Shown piece after piece: positions 29,601 to 41,131 of a stretch of 64,000 bases of DNA. Position 1 is the stretch's first letter, and each line of letters starts with the position of its first letter. The stretch comes from Pempheris klunzingeri. Taxonomy: Eukaryota > Chordata > Actinopteri > Acropomatiformes > Pempheridae. The notes under the pieces were generated by a model, which searched no databases, was not told where the DNA came from, and saw only the letters and a program-made list of their open reading frames with translations. The DNA is taken from contig NC_092019.1 in the NCBI RefSeq assembly GCF_042242105.1, positions 8,522,328 to 8,586,327 of the forward strand. The letters run 5' to 3'. Made by a program: the position numbers and the translations under genes.

Positions 29601-31558
29601 CAGCGCCGACACATTCAGTTTGCGGCCTAAGAAGTCCAAAGAGCAGCTGGCAGAGCTCAAAGCCAGCTACCTGAAAAACCACTTTGTCACTGATGCAGAA
29701 ATTGCCCGGCTGATGAAGCTCACCAACCTGACAAAGGGAGAGATCAAGAAATGGTTCAGTGACACTAGGTACAATCAACGCAACTCCAAGAACAGCCATG
29801 TAATTGTTTTCCATGACGGAGGGAGTAGAGGAAGTGGCAGCTGTGGAAGCAGTGCCAGCACCACCATTGTTATTGACTCAAGCGATGAAACTCCCACATC
29901 TCCACATCCTCCACGCACTCCTCCTGTGAAGGAGAAAGAGACACGGCCCAAAACATGGAATCCATTCCCTGATTTTACCCTGCAGAAGTTTAAGGAGAAG
30001 ACACCGGAGCAGCTGGTGGTGCTGGAGGAAAGTTTTGAAAAGAGCAGCACCCCTTCAGATGAAGAACTGAGCCGCCTGAGGACAGAGACTAAACTGACAC
30101 GGAGAGAGATTGATGCCTGGTTCACTGAGAGAAGAAAAATGCCATCTGTCAGTACTTCTTCCCCAGATTCTTCAGAGGGAGGAAAGGTGGAGGCAGACGG
30201 AGCAAAAGCAGGAGAAGGAGGAACACGAGCCAGCTCTTCTCCCTCTGCCTCCTCATCTCGTAGAGGTAGTCAAACTCCCCCCGGCGGTCGCAGTAAGCAG
30301 ATGTCCTCCAGCAGCAACAAAGACATGAAAGATAAGACTAAAAAGACACCGGAGCAGCTCCATATTCTGAAAAGTGCCTTTGTGAAGACCCAGTGGCCCA
30401 CACCAGAGGAGTACGATCAGCTTGCGGAAGACAGCGGTCTCCCGCGCTCCTACATCGTCAGCTGGTTCGGGGACTCTCGGTACTCATGGAAGAACAGTAA
30501 CCTGAAATGGTTCTTCCAGTACCAAAGCGGCAATGTCGAAGGGCCAAATGGTGGTGGAGGCAATAAAGTGGGAAGCAGCAGTAGCAGCACCGGTCGAAAA
30601 AGACGTGGGCGAAATCGTGGTTGGGGGCGGTCCCGAACCAGAAAGCAGCCAAGAAGATCCGCCTCCTACAGTGCAGATGTCGATAAATCTCCTCCGTCAA
30701 AGAAAATCAAGAGCGGAAGGGAGATTCTGAAGGAGTACTACCTGAAGCACCGTTTTCTCAATGAGCAAGACCTGGATGAGCTTGTCACTAAGACCAACAT
30801 GAGCTATGAACAGGTAATGAATTTATTTGTTACACAGCCTGTTAATAACCAACCTTGGTTTTAACAGGCTGTGATGATTGTAAAATCCATCTCACAGGCA
30901 TTCTTAAGTTTAAAAGATGTTTCCCAAAAGCATCGTAATTTAAGACACTCTCATGAACGGATGCCTCTTACCTTATAGAGGGTTAAGAGTGTCTTAACTC
31001 CGAAAATAAAACAATAAAACCAAACTCTCACACATACATGCACACATGTGATTTACCCGCCACTTTCTGTCATTATTATCATCATCTCCCTCTTTTCACT
31101 AAACATATTCATCTCTTTGAGCCGATATGCCACTCTCCTGATGTTTTGTTGTCAGCTTCTATACAATGTCTTTGTTTTTATTTGTGGTGTGCATGTGTTT
31201 CAATTGCTTATACTGTATAGTGAAAACAGTCAAAAAAAATGAAAAAATCTCTTTTCTCTTTTCTCTCCGTCAAAAGGTGAGGGAGTGGTTCGCAGAGGTC
31301 CAGCGACGTTTGGATATAGGGTCAGATCCCTTCCAGGAGCCGGCTACAGGACAGATAGATGGAGGCGGAGGAGAGGAAGAAGGAGAGGAGACGCAGGGAG
31401 AGGCGTCGACGGCCACCGAGGACCACAGTGGCGCGGGGATGGGAGACGAGGAGGAGGATGAAGAAGATGAGGAGGATGACGGCGACGAAACAGACGACAG
31501 TGAGGTTTGGGAGCCGTCACGTAGCGTCAGGAAATCCTTGTCAGTTTCTGAAGACTAA
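26639..31558 (+). CDS. zhx1: Zinc fingers and homeoboxes protein 1, zinc-finger-less form
   Basis: This is a nuclear transcriptional repressor of the ZHX/HOMEZ family. Seven coding exons join in phase to about 920 aa: 26639-26846, 27002-27462, 27780-27983, 28212-28427, 29188-29352, 29587-30813, 31277-31558. The N-terminus [14 protein letters not shown] and the [28 protein letters not shown] and [10 protein letters not shown] segments are ZHX1-diagnostic. Five homeodomains are visible, with recognition-helix tryptophans near residues 293 ([11 protein letters not shown]), 474 ([12 protein letters not shown]), 596 (AWFTERRK), 711 (SWFGDSRY) and 831 (EWFAEVQRR). The C-terminus is acidic and ends SEVWEPSR...SVSED, as in ZHX1. 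The two C2H2 zinc fingers of mammalian ZHX1, expected between the N-terminus and SKTPIM, are absent: the joined exons contain no Cys/His pairs and the intervening intron is only 155 bp. Mammalian ZHX1 coding sequence is, from memory, in one exon; here it is split. Confidence 0.93.
29055..29115 (+). repeat. Interspersed repeat, copy B
   Basis: This shares its core with the sequence at about 1690-1775 and lies in a zhx1 intron. The preceding 250 bp (about 28800-29050) may belong to the same element but have no clear counterpart in copy A. Confidence 0.55.
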
Positions 31559-33791
31559 TGATTGTGGGAGTCATGGTGAAACTTAAGAGAATGTTACAAG
31601 AGAAATACTGTTATGAGCAATGCTTGAGGACAGTTAGCTGAACCAAGTCCCTTTGCCACTGATTTGCATGTCTGCTCATTTGCAACATCAATTCACTGTT
31701 TTTTCAAACTATTTCTGAGTCACATCTACATGAGACTAACCAATGGACTATTAGCTCTAGCTCACTCTCTCAATACTTATTTACTGTAAGTAATGTGTAA
31801 CAGCTTAGACAAGAATCATGGCGAAGAAGGAGTTCTTAGCAAACCCTGCAAATCTTGAGTGGCACACCGAACTTTGATGAAGCCTAAAAAATGATAGTTA
31901 CGCAATATTTGGTGAAAGGAATACCATGAAGTGCAATCTTCAAGCTGAGCTGAAGATGAAAACTGTTGTCCCACAAAAAGATGGTGTATCCAGACACATC
32001 CATGCGTCCTTCTTTACACGCAACTGATGAATACTGATTGTTGTAAATGAGAGATTTCAGGAGGATTTGACAGTTTTAATGTCACCATGCCCCTGTTAAA
32101 TTTGCACCCCTTGTTTGTTAAAATTATGCCAGCAAAGGAAGATGTATTTACACATTTATGCTGCATTTCCTTGAGAAGGAGTGTTTGTGATGCTGTTATG
32201 AGCACAGGCCCGATTTCAAACTTCTATCTCCAATGTTATGAATGTTTCACTCGCGGTCCCAAACTAACAGCAGCACACAGACAGAAAAACAGGCTAATCT
32301 GAGTGTTTACAAAGGTGCTTAAAAATGTATCACAGCTAGATGTCACTCCTGTCCCCAGTGAAACTAACATACAAATATTTGTGGAACTGGTTGATTTGAT
32401 TTTTTTTTTCTTGCACCTTTGAAAATCCTAGCAAGGACCAGGTATGATGGACCAGGCATGGATCGATAATGACACTGAAAGTCAGGCATTTTATCTCGAT
32501 ATGAGACAAAGTACCTTAATGCTGAGTGAATGCCAACGCCATGATGCTTTTAATCAACACAGGATGTCTACTCAAGTCTTCCCCTTATAGTGGCTTGTTG
32601 TTTCATTACTGTTACTATCGTTTTTAATTGAACACTCGATCTGGTGAAAAATGTGTTTAATATGCACTGCTATTAATGTTTTTAAACTAATTTTTCACCT
32701 TTTGATAGAACACATCCTGTGCTATTTCTTAAAGGGTGTTATGTGGATTCAGACAGTGTTAAGATGTTGTCCCAAAGTTGAATGTGTTGCCTCCTGAGCA
32801 GAGCGCTGCAGTTTGAGGTAGAGGCACCGCTTGTAGACTAAATAATGGTCACTGTGAAGCAGACATCCAGATCCACTGAAATTATAATATAAACAGAAAT
32901 ATTTTGCTCAGAATTTACTCATGGTGGTCTTCCGATGGGTTGAATGGATTTTAAGATGCAGTACTGCAAAGTTTTCCCCATTAAGCATGTAAGCACCAGC
33001 TGCAGCTCCAGTGTGAATTTAGAGTGAGTCAATTCACAAGTTCTCACCTTAACAAGACTGCAATCGCCACCAAATCTTCAACACCTTGCCTTTAAGTTTG
33101 GGCTCTTCAGCTCTTGTCAAAAACAAGGCCTGTGAATCATTTGTCTCCACCCGTGCTTTAAGAAAGACTGTATTTGAAATAATAATTTGACTCCAGTCTG
33201 CACTGAAGAGATAAACGAGAAGCAACTAAACTTTTTTTTTAAATTGCACTTTGTCCACTTGTGTACATAGTGGACTAAATCCTGATTAGGCACCTTAATC
33301 TCTTATTATACCATGAAATGGCTCTGAGAGACCAAATCTGTTTTGTACGACTACAGACTGAACCAGTATTTTGCCTTTTTTAATCCTCAGTGTGTTTCAG
33401 GAGGAGGAATCAATTTATCCACTTTTGTAATAATATGTGTTGTTTCATAGTTGGATGTTTATAAGGCTCAAAAAACTAGTAGAACAATCACCCACCGCTT
33501 TCTTTTGCTATATTGCACAATTTGAGCCCCATTTTTAATCTTCATTTGAAAATGCACATGTGTTGTTTCTGTTGTTATGTTTTGCATATGTTTTGCTTTA
33601 AATTGTGGGAACTGTCTCCCATTTCTCCCCCCTCTCTGCTCCCACATACCCCTATCTGACTCTTTACTCCTCTTCTCCAGTCCACTTTTGAAAAATGAAT
33701 GCCTAGACTGATGATGTACACTTCCCAAGAGATGTTTCTGTAAATGTTAGCAGTGTCCTGTTGCTTCTCTGTCTCATTAAATTGTCAACAA

Positions 33792-33838
33792 CACAGACAG
33801 ACAAACAGACAAACAGACAGACAGACAGAAAGACAGAC
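33792..33838. repeat. (CAGA)n simple repeat
   Basis: Imperfect tandem ACAGACAGACAA-type tetranucleotide repeat. Confidence 0.9.
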
Positions 33839-35362
33839 AGGGCTATAGGGAAATCTTCTAAAGACTGAAGACTGAAATTAAACTTTCTCTTGTAGAAGGG
33901 ATTGTTGTGATGCCTGAAGAAACAGCACAGCATTCCCTCCATGGTGGGAAGTCTACCAAATAACACTCCTCTTTCTAACTGTTCTCCTCACACTTTACCG
34001 CAGTTACTTTACCAGACAATAGACAGACTACTGTGTCGACTACAGTTCTTCACCAATAGGGGAGCGACTCTGATGAAGCTTTGCAGATAAACCTATGTGC
34101 CTACACGGCTCGTACACTTATTTGAACAGAAGTTCACCAACTCTCAACAGGAGATGATGACAGAGAACTTGTCAGTGTTTTGGAAATCACATACTGTTGG
34201 GTGATTCTCAAGAAAGGCTTGTTCAAACTAAGTTGTGATGCATGACCGAGCTCTGCTTTCTGCTGACGCTAAAAGATGCCTCGAAACTCTGAAGTTGACA
34301 TTGGAAACTTCTGTTGTAAGTCCTGAAACTGATACCTTGGTGTTCAGAATTGTATTTTTTCGCCAGGCATTTGTCTCACTACATGTTCCACAAACCATTT
34401 TGACGATTATCTTTGAGACCGATGCTGTCTGCTGGCTGTAAGCTAGCTAAAATAGCTAGTTTATCCCAACTGAAGGGGAGCTTGATTTATTTTGTAATGT
34501 GACAAGTGCCCAGCCATGAAAAAAACAAATTCAAAATGTTAAGGTATACCTTTTGTCTAATACTGCATGCAATAACCAAGACGGACAACTGCTCATTTTG
34601 TACATACAATATTTCGGGTTGGTATACTTGGCACAGTAGAAGCCTAATCTGGGATCAATTCTTTGTGTAGCTTTAATATTACCAATACCAATGTTACTTA
34701 CCAATACCAAGTTGACTTCAACCACGGACCTGCTGTCTTTTTAAAACGGCTTTCCAATTCATGGACTTTTGCATTGCATTTGTTTAAGTCTCGTCACTGT
34801 TAGCTCGGACAGGCTTTGCTTCAGTGAGCTAGCTCTGTATTGAACAAAAATCCATTTGTTGTTAACACAACTGTGGTCATTCTACAGCAGACATTTTGTG
34901 CCCTTTTGGAACAATTTGAATCCTGCTACTGTGCATGTTAATTTATACACATGCTACAAACTGCCTGTTCACAATTAGCTTATTTTAGTCCACAGGTCAG
35001 GCTTTATCCTGCCCCCAGGTATCCAGCCCACAATCTTTTACAGTGTGCTCTATCTTTACTATAGTCAGTCTGTTTTGAATGGTTTTATATGTTTCTATCT
35101 ATGAAAACTGTGTCATTACAACTCTTTCCAGACATCAGTAGATTGTTTGTTAACAAGACAGACTCATACAACATGTACAATAGAGTAGTGCTTTTGAAAT
35201 AGAATCAGTTTTAGAGTTCAGCCAGTGTTGCCCAAGTGGCTTTTTGGTACTTTGGTTGCAAAAATATAGAATCAGAACTCAATAGAAAAGAAATGCACAT
35301 GGGAGCACTGGGAAAATGTTAAGCTTGCTAATAGCGTGTCTGAATTTGTGGCTCTACAGCTG

Positions 35363-35793
35363 ATGTTGCGTTCACATTCGGGGCGATAAAGCTACAAAAA
35401 CGGCCAAGCGTGGCCAACTACATTGATGCTGAGTTGCCGGTGAAGTGTTGCTCAAGCGTTATGGTTATGTCATCATAGCATTGTGTACCATAATAATTCA
35501 CGCATGTCACATTTTTCCTCCCATCGCTTTCCTCTATGCACTGTAATGCACAGAAGCTAAAATTTGCTAGCTCACATAGCACAAATGCAAGGAGAGATAA
35601 CGGGAGCGGAAATGGTGACGCAGGAACGTATGATTGGCTGACACTTCACCACTTCACTGAAGCACTGAAAAAAGTTTAAGTCTGCTCAGTTTTATTTGCA
35701 TCATGCCATGCTCTTCATGCAGCAACAAGTGTCGGCCATCAGTTTGTAGCTTCACCGTCACCGACTTTGCTGCTCGTAGTGTGAACACAGCAT
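35363..35793. mobile_element. Non-autonomous DNA transposon (MITE-like) with inverted ends
   Basis: The left end ATGTTGCGTTCACATTCG and the reverse complement of the right end, ATGCTGTGTTCACACTAC, match imperfectly over about 28 bp (both continue into an AAAG motif). The element is about 430 bp and has no open frame. Similar sequences are, from memory, widespread in fish genomes. The superfamily is unresolved and I cannot fix a target duplication. Confidence 0.55.
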
Positions 35794-37898
35794 AAGCCAT
35801 TAAGACACATTAAATGTAACCGAAAAAAATATTTTAAATCTCCAGTGATTTTACACATGAAGTTTTACGCACCAGTCCCCAAACGTTATGAAATAGCATT
35901 ACTGGAAATAACAATAAGAATAACAATTCAGCAGTAAAATAACACATTCAATTTGAAATATTAATCATGTATTGAAATGGCTTTCCCAGGTTGCTGAGGT
36001 GCTGTGTCTGCTCCCTGAGTTGTGGTTTTATATCCAACAGTCGTCATGTATCCCAGTTAACCTTGTGCCGTAGAGCTAACATCGTGATTTGAGTAGTTAA
36101 CCTGCTGTCCTATTGTGCACATGTGTCATATCTGTATCCTTCGCTATACTTCTGCTATAGTCCTCACTCGTTTTCTGTATTTAGACAGGTAGTCGGTTGA
36201 ATGTTTCTTAAAGCAATCAGAGATTCAAATGTTTTCAGACACCTTTTTCGGCAAAAAAAAAAAAAAAAACACCCTGTCAGAATCATAATATACTGTATGT
36301 ATAAATGGAAATGTTTTTTTAACACATTTACAGTGGAATTTTTACCTTCTGGTTTTTCTGATCAAATTTTTATCTGTTGCCAGTTTTTACCCAAAGTTAT
36401 TGCTTCTAAACAGTGAGCTTTGCTTTTAACTGTAAAATGAACACTTATCTCTTTGTTCCATCTTCATACATCATCATACAGCTCACATTTCCAGACCTGT
36501 TTTTCTGAAAGATGACAGTGATCTCTCAGTTCACGGTTACATTACGTTTGATTCTGTAGACACAGAATCACTGTGGGAGGAATACGTCGATCTAACTTTA
36601 TCATACTTTACCTTAATAAATGGGTAGGTAAGACAACTAATATTTACAGTGCCATTTTAAAATGTCCCTGCTGACTTACATTACTGACACTTGGCTCATT
36701 AGACCCAGGTTTTTAAAAATAAGATGTGATGTCAGTCCTGTAAAAATCCACCACAAACGGGTACACCTTAACAAGTGCATCTAATTGACTACTAGAGGAT
36801 TGACAATTCAAATGAAGCTGGATTTTTTTTGCAGGTGATGGAGGCAAAGATGATGTTTCTGCCTACACTTTCCACGACCTAAAGCTCCTTATAAATTTGT
36901 TATTCTGTGTCTACGGAACTGACATTTCCACCTACTATAAGTTATTTCTACACATTGCTTGTTCATCTGAAATGTGACACAAACTGAGAGTATCTGTCAT
37001 AAACTTTGATTAAACACAGTATGTATGTGCTCTGCAGGCTTGCTTTAGAAAGCTATAAATTACTTTTGTGGCCCCTGCGATCATCAGCTTGTAGCTAGCA
37101 GCTGTGAGGCAGACGATTTGTGCAATGTTAATTTAAAAACCCAGCTGTTATTGTTATTGAGGCTCTGGCTTGATTTCTAGCTTGATTTAGAAAAGATTTA
37201 TATTTTATACTTGTTTGAGGACAAAACCCAATAAATTTTGATCAAAAGATGTGCACTTGTGAGCAACATTTTGCGTGTTTTGCTTTGAATAAATGAGACA
37301 TGAATGAGTCTGGACTAAATGTAGAGTGTCCCATTAAACTTAGACCCTACTAGTCAGTTGTTTGTTCCTTTTGAGATTTAACAATAAGCTTGTGTACTCG
37401 TCAGTAATTTGATTAAAGGGTTGTTTTGAAAATATGGAAATCAAATATACACATGCTTCTCATACACAAAGTCTCCTCTGTTGAAGTAAGGACATGCTGA
37501 TACATTTGCACGTTGTCAGGTTTGAATAGCTGTATTTTAGTGGCAACCAGGAGAGATGATGTCACTTGAGAGTGTATTTTCATACAGGCAGCAGTCATTG
37601 AAACACAAATAAGTACAAATACAGCTGTGGCTGTGAGAGGGCATCATACAGGAATCATTGAGAGAGAAAAAGGCTGACAAAGTGAGTGAGGTTAGTACTA
37701 CCTATATTGTCAGTTTTTCCACTTTTGAAATGTTACACAACGTCTTGAGTTTCTCTTAGATGTGGGTAGATACATTCACGCAATATCAAAGAAATTGAAA
37801 GCTTTATTTCATTTTATTCGTCTTTTCTCATCTGTGTAGAAGATTTAGCTCATCCCCACTCAGATGATGCTTCTGTATTTTTCTCCTCCACAGTAAAG

Positions 37899-40800
37899 AT
37901 GATTCTGTGCAGTCTATTGTTCATCACTGTGATCGGTAAGTAGCTCACTTTAGGTGACTGATACACAAAATGAGATGTGAGGGAGAAAATATGAACATGG
38001 ATAAAATACTTAAACAGCTCATTGTGTCTTACTGTACATTTCTTACAAATGATTTTAATTATTTATGAAGATTTGACTTACATGCCATAAAGTGTAAAGG
38101 ATGAGTATGCACGAGTGCTGAACAGAGGTGGAATAAGTACTCAAATCTTTTGCTTCAGTAAAAGTACACCATAGTGTAAAAGTACCCTGTTACAAGTAAA
38201 AAGCCCTGCGCTCAAAACTTTACTTAAATAAAGTATAAAGTATTAGCATCAAAATATATGTAAAGTAACAATGTCCCCTTTCAGAATAATATATATTTTA
38301 TTATTATATTAGAATTATTGGTGCATTAAGGTGTTTATCTCTTTAATGTTTTAGCTGGTTAAGGTGGCGTTGATTTCAATTACTTTATATAGTGATGTAT
38401 AGCTTGTCTATTTTTATTTTAATAGAGTCTTAATTTAAGTACAGGACTGGAAAGTGCTTAGTTAGTTTCCCTCTCTGCTATTGAGGGAGGAGTATTCAGT
38501 ACATACTGAAGTATTACTAAGCAGCCAGTAACGTTGACATCATGGAAAAATCCAAAAAATGGGAATCGGATTGAAAATAGGAAAAGGACTTCTTATATAA
38601 TCGTGCCGTTTTACATTTCACAGGAGGTGCACACTTAGATCATCCCCCAGGTAGGACTAAATGCATTTCTTTACACTCATCAGTTTAATTTCTCTCAAGT
38701 CATGTGGAAAAAGTACAATATATGCCAATATTGAAGTGAATTATTTTACACGTTTCTCTGCTTTCCAGCTCCCTGCACCAAATTCTTTAACCAAGAATGT
38801 CCCACTGGCAGACCTATGGATCAGAGTTGTCGTCTCAGTGTGCCCAGGAAACTGCAACACTACAGGTGGACAATTGACGTGAACGGTGTCCACAACATTT
38901 TCTCTATCTCTATCTCTATCTGCGACAAAGGGAAATATACGAGTGATCTAAGTGGTATTCAGATCCACATTGGAAACGAGGATGACAGCACCACCGGCCC
39001 CATGTAAGACCATCATGTTACTTTGAAGTGATTTATTCCACCTGTTCTTCTGCATGTTCAGTATTTTTGGAGATGAGTTCTGCATTTATCCTCAGATTGG
39101 CCATAGTTGAAATGTCATAGCAGTCCCTAAAAATATTAGATGTGCTGACCAACTTGGTCAATTGATTAACTGTCCATAAAATGTCAGAAAGTGGTCAAAG
39201 ACATTGATCAGTGTTTTCCTGAAGCCTGAGGTGGCGTCCTCAAATGTCTTGTTTTGTCCACAGTCCGAAAATATTCAATTTACTGTCATAGAGGAGTAAA
39301 GACACCATAAAATATTCACATTTGAGAAGCTGGAATCTTGATTTTCTTTTCTTATAAAATGACTTAAACTGATTATCAATATAGTTGACGACTAAAAGAT
39401 AATAACTAGTTGATTAATTGTTGCAGCAAGATAACATTCTTATGTTGGTGCTATAAACAGTATATATCTTTTTCAACAAATGTGTTGTCGGTGCGTCAGT
39501 CAGCAGTGTAATGCTAATAAAAGTGATTTACTGTCGACTTACATGATATTTTCTGTCACTCTCGAGGTGGGAACTGTTACCGTGTGGACAGACAGAGTTT
39601 TTCAGCTTCCTCACCTGCAAATTAAGCAACTGAGGGATATTTTCATCAGATGCACAAACACCTCTCTTCCTGTCCTTTCTGTTTCTCTCCCTCTCACTGT
39701 ATGCTATATTTTTTTTCTCTCTACCAGATATGCAAACAACACAATCTTCGAACAAAACAGATTGAATAACTTAAAGTTTGATACAAGTGTGTCGGGGCGC
39801 TACGTCAGCATATCCACACACAAAAGGTGGAATTTAGTTCTGTGTGAAGTGGCGATCTGCAGCACAAAAAAAGGTACAGTGAACGTTCTCATCCACACAG
39901 CGAGCTGCTTTTCTTTGAGGTGTACAGATGCAGGAACTGATGGGCGGCCAGAGATTAGTTAATACTTTACTGAGAGGTCTCCTTTACAGTTAAATGTACA
40001 GCAAAGGTGCTTTAATGGTGGAGTAAAAATACATAAAAACAAAAGTGCAGTAAGATATTGTAGTAAATTACACATGTAAAGTGAGTCGTCTTCATCATGA
40101 GGATGATGCCGTTATCAGAGGACAGGATGACTCCCAGGGGTATTTCATTTGTTTGTTGTCTTTAGACATTCAGGTGTTCATTTTACTACATTTTGTCTAT
40201 TTGTAGATTAATATTTCTGCTTAATTCATATCTCTAGGCTGTTTTCTCAGGTTTTTCTCATATGGTTTAATTCCTATCTATACTTGTTTTGTTGTGTTGT
40301 GTTTGTTCATATATCATACATTGCTTCCTAAAAATAGGTTAAAACATCCAAAATGTTGCCTGTAAAACCTTTGGCGCCAATATGTCAACAAAACTAAATA
40401 AGAATTTTGAACCTGGCGATATCCAGTTTACAGATTTCTGTTTGGGAAATGTATGCAAATTGGTGTATATTTAATTAGATAGTGCATCATTTTGGGCACC
40501 ATGGTGGTGCAGAGGTTTGCATGGCTTCTCTCCGGGTACCTCCCACAGTCCAAAGACGTGCAGGTGAGGTTAACTGGTGACTCTAAATTGCCCGTAGGTG
40601 TGAATGTGAGTGTGAATGGTCGTCCTCTGTGTTGGTCCTGTGGCTGATCCGCTTCTTGCCCAATGTCAGCTGGGAGCCCCACCCCCCCAACCCTTAGGGA
40701 TAAGTGGTGAAGATAATTTTATCACTACTAGTGATATCTTTGATTTGTGATTTTTACCTCGCACCACATTGCTTGCCTTTTTTCCTTAGACTCACCCTTT

Positions 40801-41131
40801 AAGCTGATCAAGGAGAAGATGAAGTGGGCAGACGCCCTGTACTACTGCAGGGACAGACACATGGACCTGGCCTCCATCCTGGACCAAGAGGCCCAGGCCT
40901 GGGCTGAGCTGGAGGCCCAGACGGCAGACACTCCCTTTGTGTGGCTGGGCCTCCGCTACACCTGCACCCTGGGGTTCTGGTTCTGGGTCGAGGATCATGT
41001 CTTTCAGTCACTGGTCTCCAAAGAATAAAAAGGAGGAGTGTGACATGAGCGTCGCCATGGAAACAAAAGGGGACCATCTCTGGTTCAGCAAGTCTGACGA
41101 CGAAATGTTTAATTTCATCTGTGCAAAGTAA
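37899..41131 (+). CDS. Secreted F-type lectin / C-type lectin fusion protein with an apparent frame break
   Basis: Five coding exons join in phase: 37899-37935, 38624-38650, 38769-39003, 39728-39873, and 40790 onward. The start [13 protein letters not shown] is a signal peptide. Exons 3-4 encode a divergent fucolectin-type domain ([46 protein letters not shown]); the family's RGDCC sugar-binding motif is not conserved (ICDKGKY). Exon 5 encodes a C-type lectin domain: [34 protein letters not shown]. After that the reading frame ends at a TAA at 41026-41028, but the next frame continues with [16 protein letters not shown] and a normal end FNFICAK, stopping at 41129-41131. So one 1- or 2-bp indel at about 41000-41015 separates the halves: real allele, pseudogene or sequence error. 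An acceptor just before the ATG implies an upstream non-coding exon. Role in innate recognition is inferred from the families. Confidence 0.75.
38124..38470 (+). mobile_element. hAT-like MITE (GAGGTGGAATAAGTACT type)
   Basis: This starts AGAGGTGGAATAAGTACTCA and continues with AAAAGTAC motifs, TTACTTAAATAAAGTATAAA and CCCCTTTCAGAATAATATAT. This matches, from memory, a very abundant perciform non-autonomous element. It lies in the first intron of the lectin gene. A fragment in opposite orientation is at about 47310-47456. Confidence 0.65.
39140..39430. mobile_element. Palindromic MITE-like repeat (TTGATTAATTGTTGCAGC end)
   Basis: The segment carries ATAAAATGTCAGAAAGTGGT, CCTCAAATGTCTTGTTTTGT, TCATAGAGGAGTAAAG and an end of TAGTTGATTAATTGTTGCAG. 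This is, from memory, a common spiny-rayed-fish element whose ends are ATCGATTAATC-rich. Fragments of the same kind occur at about 42688-42717 and 58195-58260. The superfamily is not certain. Confidence 0.6.
40494..40710 (+). mobile_element. SINE-like teleost dispersed repeat
   Basis: The text includes CACCATGGTGGTGCAGAGGT, CCTCCCACAGTCCAAAGACG, TGACTCTAAATTGCCCGTAG and GATAAGTGGTGAAGAT. These are consecutive landmarks of a ubiquitous fish short interspersed repeat that I recognise but cannot name with certainty. It lies in the intron before the C-type lectin exon. Confidence 0.65.

Larger units (their letters stand above)
31559..37298 (+). other. Probable long 3' UTR of zhx1 plus spacer
   Basis: About 5.7 kb with no credible coding exon on either strand. 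AATAAA signals near its end (37230-37235 and 37288-37293) could terminate a very long zhx1 3' UTR; earlier signals may also be used. It contains a GACA/AACA simple repeat (33792-33838) and a MITE-like element (35363-35793). The 3' UTR assignment is inference from strand and absence of other genes. Confidence 0.4.

Noticed and set aside
33792-33838. Regularly spaced short repeats that could be mistaken for a CRISPR-like array
   Set aside because: They are a simple CAGA/CAAA tetranucleotide repeat without unique spacers, in a eukaryotic genome.
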